Positions 54,618-63,519 are shown, counted from the first letter of the stretch. The stretch: 64,000 nucleotides of DNA from CAYNVQ01 sp964400735 (GCA_964400735.1 CAYNVQ010000001.1:62001-126000); one strand, 5' to 3'. Numbers and translations are program-made. Notes: generated by a model from the sequence alone, not told the origin.

Positions 54618-55514
54618 ATGTTTAATCGCGATCCTGAATTCAAGATCAGGGGGTTAAGTCTGATTTTATCCCTTTTTTTTCATGCGATCCTCATTTTTTT
54701 GATGCTGAAGATCTTTCGGCCAGTTCGGTTTTATTTTTTCCAGAAGGTTGCCGATGTCCGCATCGTCTCTCCTGAGATGCTATCCCTCCCCCCATGGGGC
54801 GGATACCCTTCAGAAGCTGGAAATAGAGGAGAACCATCCCGGGAGGAATACCCAGAGATGGTATCTCAAGTCGAAGGGAAGGCTTCTATCCAGGATGAGC
54901 TGAGTCACGGAGAGGTCTTTTTACTGAATCTAAGTCTCGGTTTGGATAGAGATAAAAGGGGGGATATTTTTATTGCGCAGGGAGATATTCCGGATTTTCA
55001 TCTGGACCCTGCACCTCAGGAAAAAACTGGTTTTTCTTTGAGCTTAGAAGTGAGAAAAGGAGAAAAGGATAGAATCGGGGAAGAAAAAGAGCGGAAGGAT
55101 TTGGGCCTTTCCCGTCTTGTTTCGAACGGGCTTTCTTCTCTTCGGTTCGAGAGAGCAGGGGAGGATAAAAATGCTCGCAGAACCAGTACCTCGGGAGGCG
55201 GACAGCAAAGGCTAAGCCCGTCCATAGATTTTGATTTTTCTCCCTGGGCTAAAGAGGTCGTGGATAAAATCCGCACTCACTGGACCGTGCCTCCTATCGA
55301 AAAATCAATGGCCAGAGGAAAAGTGAAAATTTCTATCGTCATCGCGAAAGATGGGACTTTGATGGAGCTAGAGGTAATGGATGCATCGGATTTTGCGTTG
55401 TTCGATGAATCGGCCGTTCAGGCCATCCGTTCCAGCGCTCCTTTTATTCCCCTGCCCGAAAATTTTCCAGGAAATCAATTGGAAACCTATCTTGTGTTCG
55501 AGTTCAATGAATAA
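54618..55514 (+). CDS. tonB: TonB-like energy transducer
   Basis: A 298-residue protein with one N-terminal membrane helix (ILSLFFHAILIFLMLKIF), a charged, low-complexity periplasmic linker and a C-terminal TonB domain (SPWAKEVVDKIRTHWTVPP, MARGKVKISIVIAKDGTLMEL, FALFDESAVQAIRSSAPFIPLP). It would pass proton-motive force from ExbB/ExbD to outer-membrane receptors such as that at 28817. No exbB/exbD is in the window. The linker is acidic/basic rather than Pro-Glu/Pro-Lys rich. TATAAT at 54595-54600 may be its -10, leaving an ~11-base leader; the ribosome site is weak. Its end overlaps the next gene by 8 bases. Confidence 0.85.
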   Translation: MFNRDPEFKIRGLSLILSLFFHAILIFLMLKIFRPVRFYFFQKVADVRIVSPEMLSLPPWGGYPSEAGNRGEPSREEYPEMVSQVEGKASIQDELSHGEVFLLNLSLGLDRDKRGDIFIAQGDIPDFHLDPAPQEKTGFSLSLEVRKGEKDRIGEEKERKDLGLSRLVSNGLSSLRFERAGEDKNARRTSTSGGGQQRLSPSIDFDFSPWAKEVVDKIRTHWTVPPIEKSMARGKVKISIVIAKDGTLMELEVMDASDFALFDESAVQAIRSSAPFIPLPENFPGNQLETYLVFEFNE

Positions 55515-56271
55515 GAGACTCCTATCGATACTGTTGATCACACTTTCGCTGTTCATTTGTGGAAAAGCAGAGGGCAAGGATAGTATTGCAGCGGAGATAT
55601 TTCTTGTCGATAACGAGGCATATCGCAGGCATGTCCAGCCATTGAAGATTCCCATCGGCATTGATACACGAACGGATGCTCTGTATAAACTGTCATCGCA
55701 GGAGGGAGTCATCGAGGGCGGGCTCTTTCAAAAGGGAATCAATTCCCTGCTCCTTCCCGCCCAGCGGTTTTTTGAAAAAACAGGCTCTCATGTGTTTTTT
55801 CTGGAGTTGAAAAAGGATAACTTTTCGGAAAAAAAAGAGATAATCATCGAGATACGGCTTCTTCCCCTTTATCTGGTCCAGAAGCGTGGAGAGGCGGAGA
55901 AGAGACATGAATTCACTCTGTCTCTGTTTATCGACGATCGCTTGATTTATGCATCGAGAAAGTTTTCTCTTCGCGAAACAACTTTCAAATTGGACCTTCC
56001 ACCCTCCGATGAAAAATACAATCCTTTCGGGTTGATCAAAGGAACCCAGAAGCCCATAAATACTGTTTCGATCTTAGGTGCTGTAGCTGGCATCTATCAA
56101 TTGGCCAAATCTTTGATCCCGAAAAAAGAAAAAGAGAAGGAAGTTGAAGCCATCGAAAGAAAGAATCAGATTGAAGCATCATTCGCCAAGAGAAATGAAG
56201 CCGGAGACCTTTGGGAATGCAAGGCCATGATATCACTGAAGATTAAAGACGGGCAGCAAGGGAAAAATTAA
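55507..56271 (+). CDS. Secreted protein of unknown function, coupled to tonB
   Basis: A 254-residue protein with signal peptide (RLLSILLITLSLFICG). I recognise no domain. The middle is strand-rich; a hydrophobic segment near residues 180-200 (NTVSILGAVAGIYQLAKSL) is followed by a charged helix (EKEKEVEAIERK). The ATG at 55507 lies within the tonB 3' end (ATGAATAA, 8-base overlap), so translation is coupled; a frame running back to 55381 lies wholly in tonB and lacks a ribosome site. The tight overlap suggests it works with TonB in the envelope. Confidence 0.72.
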   Translation: MNKRLLSILLITLSLFICGKAEGKDSIAAEIFLVDNEAYRRHVQPLKIPIGIDTRTDALYKLSSQEGVIEGGLFQKGINSLLLPAQRFFEKTGSHVFFLELKKDNFSEKKEIIIEIRLLPLYLVQKRGEAEKRHEFTLSLFIDDRLIYASRKFSLRETTFKLDLPPSDEKYNPFGLIKGTQKPINTVSILGAVAGIYQLAKSLIPKKEKEKEVEAIERKNQIEASFAKRNEAGDLWECKAMISLKIKDGQQGKN

Positions 56272-56384
56272 GGAAGGAGAATGGAGGGCTATCCATAATT
56301 TTTTCAATTTATTCCATGCACTGGCGACTAATTAATCGAGATAAAAGCTAAGCGTGTGAACTGCCACATAAAAGGAGACAGTAG

Positions 56385-56786
56385 ATGAACGGACGCCATC
56401 CCAAAATAATGATCGTCGAAGATGAAAGTATCATTGCCCTGGACATTCGATCAATGCTGGAGGACCTGGGATATAGAGTATCGGATATCGTATCTACTGG
56501 AGAAGAATCCATTCAGAAAGCCTCGACTAAGAAACCTGATTTGGTTTTGATGGATATTAGGCTAAAGGGAAGCCTAGATGGTATCAGTGCCGGGGAGGAG
56601 ATTTACAGACAGTTACGCATTCCAATCGTTTACCTTACAGCCTATTCAGATCAAGCAACCCTTAAAAGAATCAATAATGGAAAGAATGACAAAACGGCTA
56701 TCGTTATCAATAAACCTTTTGATGAGGGAGAGCTTCAGACCGTTATCGATGACACTCTCTTCCAAAAACAAAGACTTTATAATTAA
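56385..56786 (+). CDS. Stand-alone response-regulator receiver domain
   Basis: A 133-residue CheY-like protein: acidic pair E12/D13 (IVEDES), phospho-acceptor D57 (LVLMDIRL), T85 (YLTAYS), and Lys in INKPF near residue 109. No output domain is attached, so it acts through protein contact or as a phosphate relay. The LKGSLDGISAGEEI insert after D57 is common in receivers fused to PAS-kinases. AAAGGAGACAG precedes the ATG. No histidine kinase lies in the window; cognate partner unknown. Confidence 0.92.
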   Translation: MNGRHPKIMIVEDESIIALDIRSMLEDLGYRVSDIVSTGEESIQKASTKKPDLVLMDIRLKGSLDGISAGEEIYRQLRIPIVYLTAYSDQATLKRINNGKNDKTAIVINKPFDEGELQTVIDDTLFQKQRLYN

Positions 56787-56896
56787 CACAAATAATCCCG
56801 TTTGAATTCTTTTTTCTTATTCATCACGTTTTTTCCCTTGCAACGATCCCACCGAATTTTTGCTCTCATTCAAACCAGGCTAGAATTATTCTTTTT

Positions 56897-56925
56897 TTGA
56901 CAAAACTGGACTGCTAGAGTCTATG
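56897..56925 (+). promoter_or_regulatory. Possible sigma-70 promoter for the dehydrogenase operon
   Basis: TTGACA (56897-56902), 17-base spacer, TCTATG (56920-56925). The -10 is poor (4 of 6 at best). It lies ~70 bases before the ATG at 56999 and is the only candidate in 56787-56998. Confidence 0.35.
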
Positions 56926-56998
56926 AGGCTTGGGAGAACTTGACTTTTTTTCAGTGACTCTATACAAAATAGCTGAATTCCAAGACGGAACGAGCGCC

Positions 56999-58027
56999 AT
57001 GCGTGTAGCCATGTACTACAACAACAGGGATATTCGAGTAGAGGAGATGCCCGTTCCCGTATGCGGACGCGGAGAGTTGTTGATGAAGGTAGAAGCTAGC
57101 GGCATTTGCGGAAGCGATGTTTTGGAGTGGTACCGGATAAAAAAAGCTCCTCTCGTCCTGGGGCATGAAGTGGCCGGTCAGGTTATCGAGGTCGGTAAAG
57201 AAGTCGATGCCTTCAGGGAAGGGGACAGGATCGTGGCGGCCCACCATGTGCCCTGTAACTCCTGCCCTTGTTGTCTTGCCGGCTACCATACGGCATGCGA
57301 AACTCTTCGAAGAACGAATTTCGATCCTGGAGGCTTTTCAGAATATATTCGTCTTCCGGCGATCAATGTGGATAGGGGGGTTTTTTTGATTCCTGATGAG
57401 CTTTCCTATGAGCAGGGAACCTTTCATGAGCCGTTGGGCTGTGTATTGAGGGCCTTACGTACGTCCAGGTTGCGGCCTGGACAGAATATCCTGGTTATGG
57501 GAAGCGGTATTGCTGGGCTGTTGATGATTCATGCGGCTCGAGCACTTGGGGCTGGCCGCATTCTAGCGGTGGAGCCGGCTCCTTTTCGCCGGGAGATGGC
57601 CAGAGACTTCGGGGCCGATGAAGCCATTTCCCCTGAAGACGATCCGATCGCCCATTTACGTCTTCTCACCAGGGGACGTTTGGCAGATCTCGTTTTTATC
57701 TGCACAGCGGCGGAAAAAGCCCACTATCAGGCCCTTGAGGCGTCGGAGAGAGGAGGGAAAATTTTATTTTTTGCCCTTCCCGATCCGAAAATCGAGATAA
57801 CTTTTTCTGTGACAGATGTTTTCGGCCGAAATGGACGGACCCTGACAACCTCCTATGGGGCAAGCCCGTATGATTCATGGACGGCGCTCGAACTGATGCG
57901 CTCGCCCCATATCCGTGTCGAGGATATGATCACACACAGACTTCCCTTATCTGACACGGCAAAAGGATTTCAGCTCGTTGAAAAAGCTCAGGATTCCATG
58001 AAGGTTATCATCCAGCCGAATAGATAG
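56999..58027 (+). CDS. Zinc-dependent medium-chain alcohol/polyol dehydrogenase
   Basis: A 342-residue MDR enzyme. Catalytic zinc ligands C37 (GICGSD) and H56/E57 (LGHEVAG), structural zinc C86-x2-C89-x2-C92-x7-C100, and the NAD motif VMGSGIAGLL. It oxidises a secondary alcohol or polyol, most like sorbitol/threonine dehydrogenases; substrate unknown. The ATG at 56999 gives the usual family length; an upstream TTG (56930) would add 23 residues with no homology pattern. First of four genes with small gaps (25, 51 and 35 bases): dehydrogenase, aldolase, nitrilase-like, NusG-like. Confidence 0.9.
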   Translation: MRVAMYYNNRDIRVEEMPVPVCGRGELLMKVEASGICGSDVLEWYRIKKAPLVLGHEVAGQVIEVGKEVDAFREGDRIVAAHHVPCNSCPCCLAGYHTACETLRRTNFDPGGFSEYIRLPAINVDRGVFLIPDELSYEQGTFHEPLGCVLRALRTSRLRPGQNILVMGSGIAGLLMIHAARALGAGRILAVEPAPFRREMARDFGADEAISPEDDPIAHLRLLTRGRLADLVFICTAAEKAHYQALEASERGGKILFFALPDPKIEITFSVTDVFGRNGRTLTTSYGASPYDSWTALELMRSPHIRVEDMITHRLPLSDTAKGFQLVEKAQDSMKVIIQPNR

Positions 58028-58051
58028 GCAATTTACAGAAAAGGAGGAAAA

Positions 58052-58837
58052 ATGGACTGGGGAATGAGAAACAGACTATCCAGGATAATCAAGCCGGATA
58101 CCAATCGTACGGTTATGCTGGCCGTTGATCACGGGTATTTTTTGGGGCCCACAAATAAATTGGAAGACGCCCGGAAGACAATTGAACCCCTCCTGCCCTA
58201 TGCCGATGCTTTGATGTTGACCAGGGGTATTTTGAGGACCTCGGTTCCGCCTGAAGCTGATATTCCGATCGTTCTTCGTGTTTCCGGAGGAAGCAGTATC
58301 ATAGGGAAGGACCTCTCCAACGAGGGCATCACCACTTCCATGGACGAAGCGGTTCGCTTGAATGTATCGGCCGTGGCGCTCTCCATTTTTGTAGGATCGG
58401 GCTATGAACACCAGACTCTTCTCAATCTTTCCACCCTGGTCGACCGAGCCCAACCGTACGGAATTCCCGTCCTGGCCGTAACCGCGGTGGGGAAGGAGCT
58501 GGGTAAAAGAGATGCCCGTTTCCTCTCCCTCTCCTGCCGTATCGCTGCTGAACTGGGAGCGAGTTATGTCAAGACATACTACTGTGAAGAGTTCGAAAAG
58601 GTTGTAGAGAGTTGCCCTATTCCTATAGTGATCGCAGGCGGGCCTAAATTGGAGACCGAGTTGGATGCCTTGGAAATGGCACATGATGCAGTAGAAATAG
58701 GGGCAGCCGGTGTCGACATGGGAAGGAATATCTGGCAGTCGCCCCATCCTGTGGCCATGATTAAAGCGGTGAGAGCCGTGGTACATGAAAAAAGATCACC
58801 GGGGGATGCCCATGCACTATTTTTGGAGAACGAATAA
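58052..58837 (+). CDS. LsrF/DhnA-type class I aldolase or thiolase
   Basis: A 261-residue TIM-barrel enzyme. The start MDWGMRNRLSRIIKPD and later VDHGYFLGPT, LMLTRGILRTSVPP, VRLNVSAVAL, VKTYYCEEF (Schiff-base Lys) and GVDMGRNIWQSPHPVAMIKAV match LsrF closely, the thiolase that ends autoinducer-2 breakdown. No other lsr genes are present, so it more likely cleaves a related sugar phosphate produced by the upstream dehydrogenase. AAAGGAGGAAAA precedes the ATG. Alternative: archaeal-type fructose-bisphosphate aldolase/ADH synthase. Confidence 0.88.
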   Translation: MDWGMRNRLSRIIKPDTNRTVMLAVDHGYFLGPTNKLEDARKTIEPLLPYADALMLTRGILRTSVPPEADIPIVLRVSGGSSIIGKDLSNEGITTSMDEAVRLNVSAVALSIFVGSGYEHQTLLNLSTLVDRAQPYGIPVLAVTAVGKELGKRDARFLSLSCRIAAELGASYVKTYYCEEFEKVVESCPIPIVIAGGPKLETELDALEMAHDAVEIGAAGVDMGRNIWQSPHPVAMIKAVRAVVHEKRSPGDAHALFLENE

Positions 58838-58888
58838 CATGTGCCCCTGGAAAATCGGCGATATGAATAATGGGATAAGGGAGGCTAG

Positions 58889-59725
58889 TTGTCAGTGAGA
58901 ATCGCACTCATTCAACAGAAGGCGACTGGAGATATCCAGAAAAATAGGGAGCGCGGTGTCGAAGCCTTTCAGAAGGCGGCAAGCGAAGGAGCTCGGCTGG
59001 TGGCTTTTTCGGAGCTGGCCTTTCTTCCTTTTTTGCCTCAAAAGCCGGCGGAGCCGGAGAGTGCGGATTTGGCTGAATCCATCCCGGGCCCGACGACTGA
59101 GATATTCCAGGATCTGGCCAAACGTCATAATGCGGTTGTGGTCCTTAATCTTTTCGAAACGGATGGTGAACACACCTACGATTCCTCCCCTGTGATAGAC
59201 GCGGACGGAACTTTGCTCGGTACCACAAGAATGGTCCATATCATGGACGGGATGGGCTTCCATGAAAAGGGATACTACACCCCCGGTAATGCCGAGACCT
59301 TCGTTTACCAGACATGCGTCGGCCGGGTCGGTGTGGCGATTTGTTACGACCGGCATTTTCCCGAATACATGAGGAATTTGGGTTTGAAAGGTGCCGATAT
59401 CGTGATCATTCCCCAAGCCGGAGCGATAGGGGAGTGGCCTGAAGGGCTCTTTCAGGCTGAGGTTCAGGTGGCTGCCTTCCAGAATGGATACTACGCGGCC
59501 TTGGTGAACCGAGTGGGAAAAGAGGAAACCCTGCACTTTTCAGGGGAGTCTTTTGTCGTTGGGCCTTCGGGGCAGATCATCGCCAAGGCTCCCCAAGAGC
59601 AAGACTGCCTACTCTATGCGGATTGTGATTTCAATGGAATCGGACAGTCTCCGGCCAAGAAATACTTTATGCCGGATCGCCGACCGAGTTTTTATAAGAA
59701 ATTTGGTCTGGATGAAGAATTTTGA
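58889..59725 (+). CDS. Nitrilase-fold (carbon-nitrogen hydrolase) protein lacking the catalytic lysine
   Basis: A 278-residue protein of the nitrilase superfamily, closest by pattern to N-carbamoylputrescine/carbamoyl amidases. The Glu is present (FSELAFLPF) and so is the nucleophile Cys (VAICYDRHFPEYMRN). The Lys that normally sits in (Y)RK(V/M)HI reads TRMVHI, an AAG-to-ATG change by inference. GYYTPGN and GAIGEWPEG are otherwise typical. Start is TTG at 58889 with AAGGGAGG 5 bases upstream; a GTG two codons later is possible. Third gene in the dehydrogenase operon. Confidence 0.83.
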   Translation: MSVRIALIQQKATGDIQKNRERGVEAFQKAASEGARLVAFSELAFLPFLPQKPAEPESADLAESIPGPTTEIFQDLAKRHNAVVVLNLFETDGEHTYDSSPVIDADGTLLGTTRMVHIMDGMGFHEKGYYTPGNAETFVYQTCVGRVGVAICYDRHFPEYMRNLGLKGADIVIIPQAGAIGEWPEGLFQAEVQVAAFQNGYYAALVNRVGKEETLHFSGESFVVGPSGQIIAKAPQEQDCLLYADCDFNGIGQSPAKKYFMPDRRPSFYKKFGLDEEF

Positions 59726-59760
59726 GTCGGTTGAAATCAACTGAAAAGGAATAATCGGAA

Positions 59761-60243
59761 ATGAAAAAGTGGTTCGTACTCAACACCAAGCCGAAAAAAG
59801 AATACCAGGTCGAAAGATTGTTCTACGAGGGAGGCGTTGATTTTTACTGTCCTAAATATGTACGTGAAAACAAGGTGAAACCTTTTTTTTCAGGGTACGG
59901 ATTCATCTATTTCGATTATCCAGCCCAATACCAGCTCGTCAAGTACACCCGCGGAGTGAAGCGTGTTATCGGCAACCAGCAAGGCCCCATCCCTATTCCC
60001 GAGGGGACTATCCAAGCGATCAAAAAAAGAGAGATCGATGGGTTTATCGAGTTCGAAAAGTATGGAGAAGATCCGGTTATAGGAGACGAGATAGAAATAG
60101 CAGAGGGCCCGATGAAAGGACTAAGAGGCATCTTTTCCAAGGATTTGACAGAAAAAGAGCGGGTCGTGATCCTCCTCAATTATGTCTCCTATCAGGGTCA
60201 GTTGATCATCGAGAAGACCAAACTCAAAAAGGTCAGGAAATAG
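59761..60243 (+). CDS. Specialised NusG paralogue (RfaH/LoaP-like antiterminator)
   Basis: A 160-residue protein with the NusG N-terminal fold (KKWFVLNTKPKKEYQVERLF, SGYGFIYFDYP) and a C-terminal KOW domain (EGPMKGLRGIFSKDL). Chromosomal nusG normally lies next to secE/rplK; this copy ends a metabolic operon, so it is probably a paralogue acting on specific transcripts, often long envelope or polysaccharide operons. No ops-like site can be named. Purine-rich GAAAAGGAATAATCGGAA precedes the ATG. Convergent with the dehydratase gene. Confidence 0.8.
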   Translation: MKKWFVLNTKPKKEYQVERLFYEGGVDFYCPKYVRENKVKPFFSGYGFIYFDYPAQYQLVKYTRGVKRVIGNQQGPIPIPEGTIQAIKKREIDGFIEFEKYGEDPVIGDEIEIAEGPMKGLRGIFSKDLTEKERVVILLNYVSYQGQLIIEKTKLKKVRK

Positions 60244-60333
60244 CACGATGCTGATAGGGATAAACCGATGCTGGATTTGAAAGAGTTGCAAGAGTATAGC
60301 CTCTGCTATCTGATGGAATATTTTTGTCACGGC

Positions 60334-61368
60334 TCAACCTCCACCACATAGGATTTTCTTCAACTGGTCAAAACCTATCCTCGTTCCGCTGAGGACCAGG
60401 ACAACGGTTTTTCCCTTAAATCTTTTTCGAACCTTAAGGTAAGAAGCCACAGGAAGAGCGGCAGCTCCTTCGATGAGAAACTGATGCTTTCTCAAGCAGA
60501 TAAGAATGGCCTCTTTTATTTCCTGTTCCGAAACCAGAATGAAGTCATCGACCAATTTTCGGCACAGGTCGAGGGTTATGGAACCGATTTCGATACCTCC
60601 GACAGTCGCATCAGATAGAGAAGGCTTTGATGCTAAATCAAGAATCCGTCCGGCCTTGATGGATTCATACATCACGCAGGAGTTTATGGGCTGGCATCCG
60701 ATAACCAACGTATGCTCGTTTTCTGATTTCAAATAAGAGGCTATCCCTGATATGAGGCCTCCCCCGCCCACTGGAACGAGCACAGCGTCCGTGTTTTCTA
60801 TCTGTCTTGAGAGTTCGATGCCCAGGGTTCCCTGGCCGGCGATGACCTGAGGATCATTGTATGGAGAAATCCATTCCATCCCCATTTTTTCGGCTGTTCG
60901 CCGGGCATGATTTTCGGCTTTAACGCAGTCATCTCCATAAAGTTCCATATCGGTCTGATAATCCTTCAGAGCCTCGAGTTTGGTCTTTGAGGTGTTTTCG
61001 GGCAAAAAAATCTTTCCCCGCAACCCCAGTTTACGAAGGGCATAGCTAACGGCCAGGCCATGGTTTCCGGAGGAGGCCGTGATAATCCCTCTTTTTTTGT
61101 TCTCTTCCGATAAAGAAAGAAGTTTGTTAAAAGCCCCTCGGATCTTGAAAGAGCCAGTGATTTGAAAGTTCTCCAGTTTCAGATAGACTTGACCGTGGCC
61201 GATAGAACTGAGATAAGGGGAAAATTCCAAAGGGGTTTCGCGAATGTGCTTTCTGATATTCTTTTCGGCTTTGACGGCATATTTCACAATTTCTGAATAT
61301 TGAATCATTTGAATCCCTTCACTTTTGGAGCCATCATGGAGCAAAGTATGCCCGTATTTTTCGTCCAT
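60334..61368 (-). CDS. Threonine/serine dehydratase-like PLP enzyme
   Basis: A 344-residue fold-type II PLP enzyme: Lys in GSFKIRGAFNKL, TASSGNHGLAVSYA, and the phosphate loop VPVGGGGLISGIASYL. It would deaminate threonine or serine, or racemise serine. No regulatory ACT domain follows, matching catabolic dehydratases. Two starts are possible: ATG 61368 with AAGGGTTGAT, or ATG 61308 with GAAGGGATTCAA. Fits amino-acid fermentation. Convergent with the NusG-like gene and divergent from the racemase. Confidence 0.9.
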   Translation of the reverse strand: MDEKYGHTLLHDGSKSEGIQMIQYSEIVKYAVKAEKNIRKHIRETPLEFSPYLSSIGHGQVYLKLENFQITGSFKIRGAFNKLLSLSEENKKRGIITASSGNHGLAVSYALRKLGLRGKIFLPENTSKTKLEALKDYQTDMELYGDDCVKAENHARRTAEKMGMEWISPYNDPQVIAGQGTLGIELSRQIENTDAVLVPVGGGGLISGIASYLKSENEHTLVIGCQPINSCVMYESIKAGRILDLASKPSLSDATVGGIEIGSITLDLCRKLVDDFILVSEQEIKEAILICLRKHQFLIEGAAALPVASYLKVRKRFKGKTVVLVLSGTRIGFDQLKKILCGGG

Positions 61369-61542
61369 ATCAACCCTTTTTATTATCGTTGACGAGGACC
61401 ATCTCCGGTTGAAAGTTTATCTCTTCAGGAAATACCTCCCTTTCTAATATATGGAAGCCTCCCTAATATATATAGGAATAGCGGGAAAATTTTGATATGG
61501 TAGAAATGTGAAAAATCTTATTCTTGGTTCATGGAGGGAAGC

Positions 61543-62250
61543 ATGAAAACCATAGGTATGATCGGCGGGATGAGCTGGGAATCCACCTTGGAATATTACC
61601 GGATCGTCAACGAAACGGTTAAGGAAAAACTCGGTGGTTTCCATTCGGCCAAGTGTGTCCTTTATTCGGTGGATTTTGAGGAAGTGGAAAGACTTCAGCA
61701 TCGAGGAGAATGGGGCTTGCTGACCCAACTGATGATATCGGCTGCTAAAAAAGTGGAAAAATCGGAAGCGGATTTTGTCCTTATTTGTACCAATACCATG
61801 CATATGATGGCCGACGAAGTTAGGGATGCCATACATATCCCTCTGTTGCATATCGTGGATGTGACAGCCGAAGCCATCGGGGCGAAGGGGCATAAAAAGG
61901 TTGGCCTTCTGGGTACAAAATTCACCATGGAGCAAGATTTTTATAGAGGAAGGTTACAAGAGAAATATGGGTATGAGGTGTTGATCCCGGACGATAAAGA
62001 AAGACAGGTCATTCATGATATTCTGTACAGCGAGTTGTGTCTCGGAGAGATCAGGGAGGTTTCAAAAAACAAATTCAAGGACATTATACATAGTCTCATA
62101 GAAAGGGGTGCCCAAGGCGTGATCCTCGGTTGCACCGAGATACCATTGATTGTCGACCAGAAAGACTATGCTATCCCTCTTTATGATACAACGACTCTGC
62201 ACGCGCGAGCGGCGGTTGAGTACGCAATCCGGCAGGAAAGAGAGGGCTAG
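61543..62250 (+). CDS. Aspartate/glutamate racemase family protein
   Basis: A 235-residue enzyme with both catalytic cysteine motifs of the PLP-independent racemases: LICTNTMHMM and ILGCTEIPLI. The start KTIGMIGGMSWESTLEYYR is characteristic of the YgeA/RacX broad-specificity group. The ATG at 61543 is set by GGAGGGAAGC; a frame from 61531 covers that site. It would make D-amino acids or serve amino-acid breakdown, next to a dehydratase. Convergent with the Nramp-like gene. Confidence 0.9.
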   Translation: MKTIGMIGGMSWESTLEYYRIVNETVKEKLGGFHSAKCVLYSVDFEEVERLQHRGEWGLLTQLMISAAKKVEKSEADFVLICTNTMHMMADEVRDAIHIPLLHIVDVTAEAIGAKGHKKVGLLGTKFTMEQDFYRGRLQEKYGYEVLIPDDKERQVIHDILYSELCLGEIREVSKNKFKDIIHSLIERGAQGVILGCTEIPLIVDQKDYAIPLYDTTTLHARAAVEYAIRQEREG

Positions 62251-62310
62251 CGACAGCAAAGGCCCTACGCTTCCAAAAAGAAAAGAAGAGGAATCTGTTG
62301 CTGTTTCGAA

Positions 62311-63519
62311 CTATCGGAGAAAAAGCTTGAGGATATTCCATATCCCTAGGAATGACACCAGTAGAATCACCACGGCACCCACCATGTTTTGAAAAGGTGT
62401 ATTGGTCATGCTTCTCATTTTGGCCCGATTGTTCAAAACGATCAGAAGGAATATGGAAGCTACCGGAAGAACCAAGCCGTTGGCCACTTGGGCAAATACG
62501 ATGAGGCCCAAGGGATTAAAATCGAAAAGAGAAACGATCAGCCCTGTCCCTATCACCCCCAGCCAAATGGCTCTGAACTGGCTCGAAGCAGGGCCTCCTT
62601 TCCAGCCGAGGATTCCGGAAGATGCAAAAGCTGCGGCATAAGGGGCAGTGATGGCCGAACTCATGCCGGCGGCAAAGAATCCTAATCCGAAAAGCAAATT
62701 GGTGAAGGAACCGAAAAGAGGTTTCAGCTGCTCGGCCATTTGGGCCCCACTTTCCAGGGGGATCTTCTCTTTATAAAAGGCTACGGCTGAGGTGACCACG
62801 ATGGAGGCGGAGATGAGCCCGCCCAAACTGATGGAAATAAGGAGGTCTTTCTTTACATTTTTCAAGTCTTCTACCCTGTTCCATTTTTCTTTCACTGCAG
62901 AGGAGTGAAGAAAAAGATTGTAGGGTACGACTGTCGTTCCGACCAAGGCCAATACGAGATAGAGGGATTGATCGGGGAAGGAAGGGAGCATGCCTTTGAG
63001 GACAGAGATCATGTCAGGCTTCACGAGGATAACGGTTATCAGAAAAGACAGACTCATAATAAAGACCAAAAAAATGAGGAACTTTTCGACAATCCTGTAT
63101 TTCTTACGACTGAGAACAAAAACGGCTACCAGGGAGATCAATACCACCCAGATTTTTCTTGATATAGAGCTGACCATCTCCAAGCCGAGCGCTCCTCCTA
63201 CGAGATTCCCTGCCTCATAAGCTGCACAGCCAAAGGTGATCGAGGAAAGAATCAAGGCGATAAATAGAATTTTGGTAAGAGGATGGCGGGGATATTCTCT
63301 GAGAGATTCGCCCAAATCCTGTCCTGATCCCAGACTGAGCCTGCCTGTCATTTCTTGCAGTATCAAGGTGGTGATGACGGCAAAAATCAAAGCAAAAATC
63401 AAGGCATAACCGAAATTGGCGCCGGCCAAAGAACAGGATGTCACGGTACCCGGGCCTATGAATGCAGCGGTCACGAGAAAACCTGGACCAAAGGAAGATT
63501 TTTTATTTTTTTTGTCCAT
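62311..63519 (-). CDS. Nramp-family transporter with non-canonical metal-site motifs
   Basis: A 402-residue membrane protein with ~11 hydrophobic segments. The first helix has GPGFLVTAAFIGPGT where canonical Nramp has DPGN, and helix 6 has TTVVPYNLFLH where Nramp has the M-P-H core (Met to Val, His to Tyr). It therefore lacks the residues that bind Mn2+/Fe2+ in DraNramp-like proteins and probably moves another ion or substrate. Start ATG at 63519 with GGCGGGGGCGG upstream; it overlaps the preceding hydantoinase gene by 17 bases, so the two are cotranslated or coupled. Confidence 0.85.
   Translation of the reverse strand: MDKKNKKSSFGPGFLVTAAFIGPGTVTSCSLAGANFGYALIFALIFAVITTLILQEMTGRLSLGSGQDLGESLREYPRHPLTKILFIALILSSITFGCAAYEAGNLVGGALGLEMVSSISRKIWVVLISLVAVFVLSRKKYRIVEKFLIFLVFIMSLSFLITVILVKPDMISVLKGMLPSFPDQSLYLVLALVGTTVVPYNLFLHSSAVKEKWNRVEDLKNVKKDLLISISLGGLISASIVVTSAVAFYKEKIPLESGAQMAEQLKPLFGSFTNLLFGLGFFAAGMSSAITAPYAAAFASSGILGWKGGPASSQFRAIWLGVIGTGLIVSLFDFNPLGLIVFAQVANGLVLPVASIFLLIVLNNRAKMRSMTNTPFQNMVGAVVILLVSFLGIWNILKLFLR

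Noticed and set aside
58052..58837. Autoinducer-2 (lsr) operon
   Set aside because: Only the LsrF-like gene is present; no LsrK, LsrG, LsrR or transporter is nearby.
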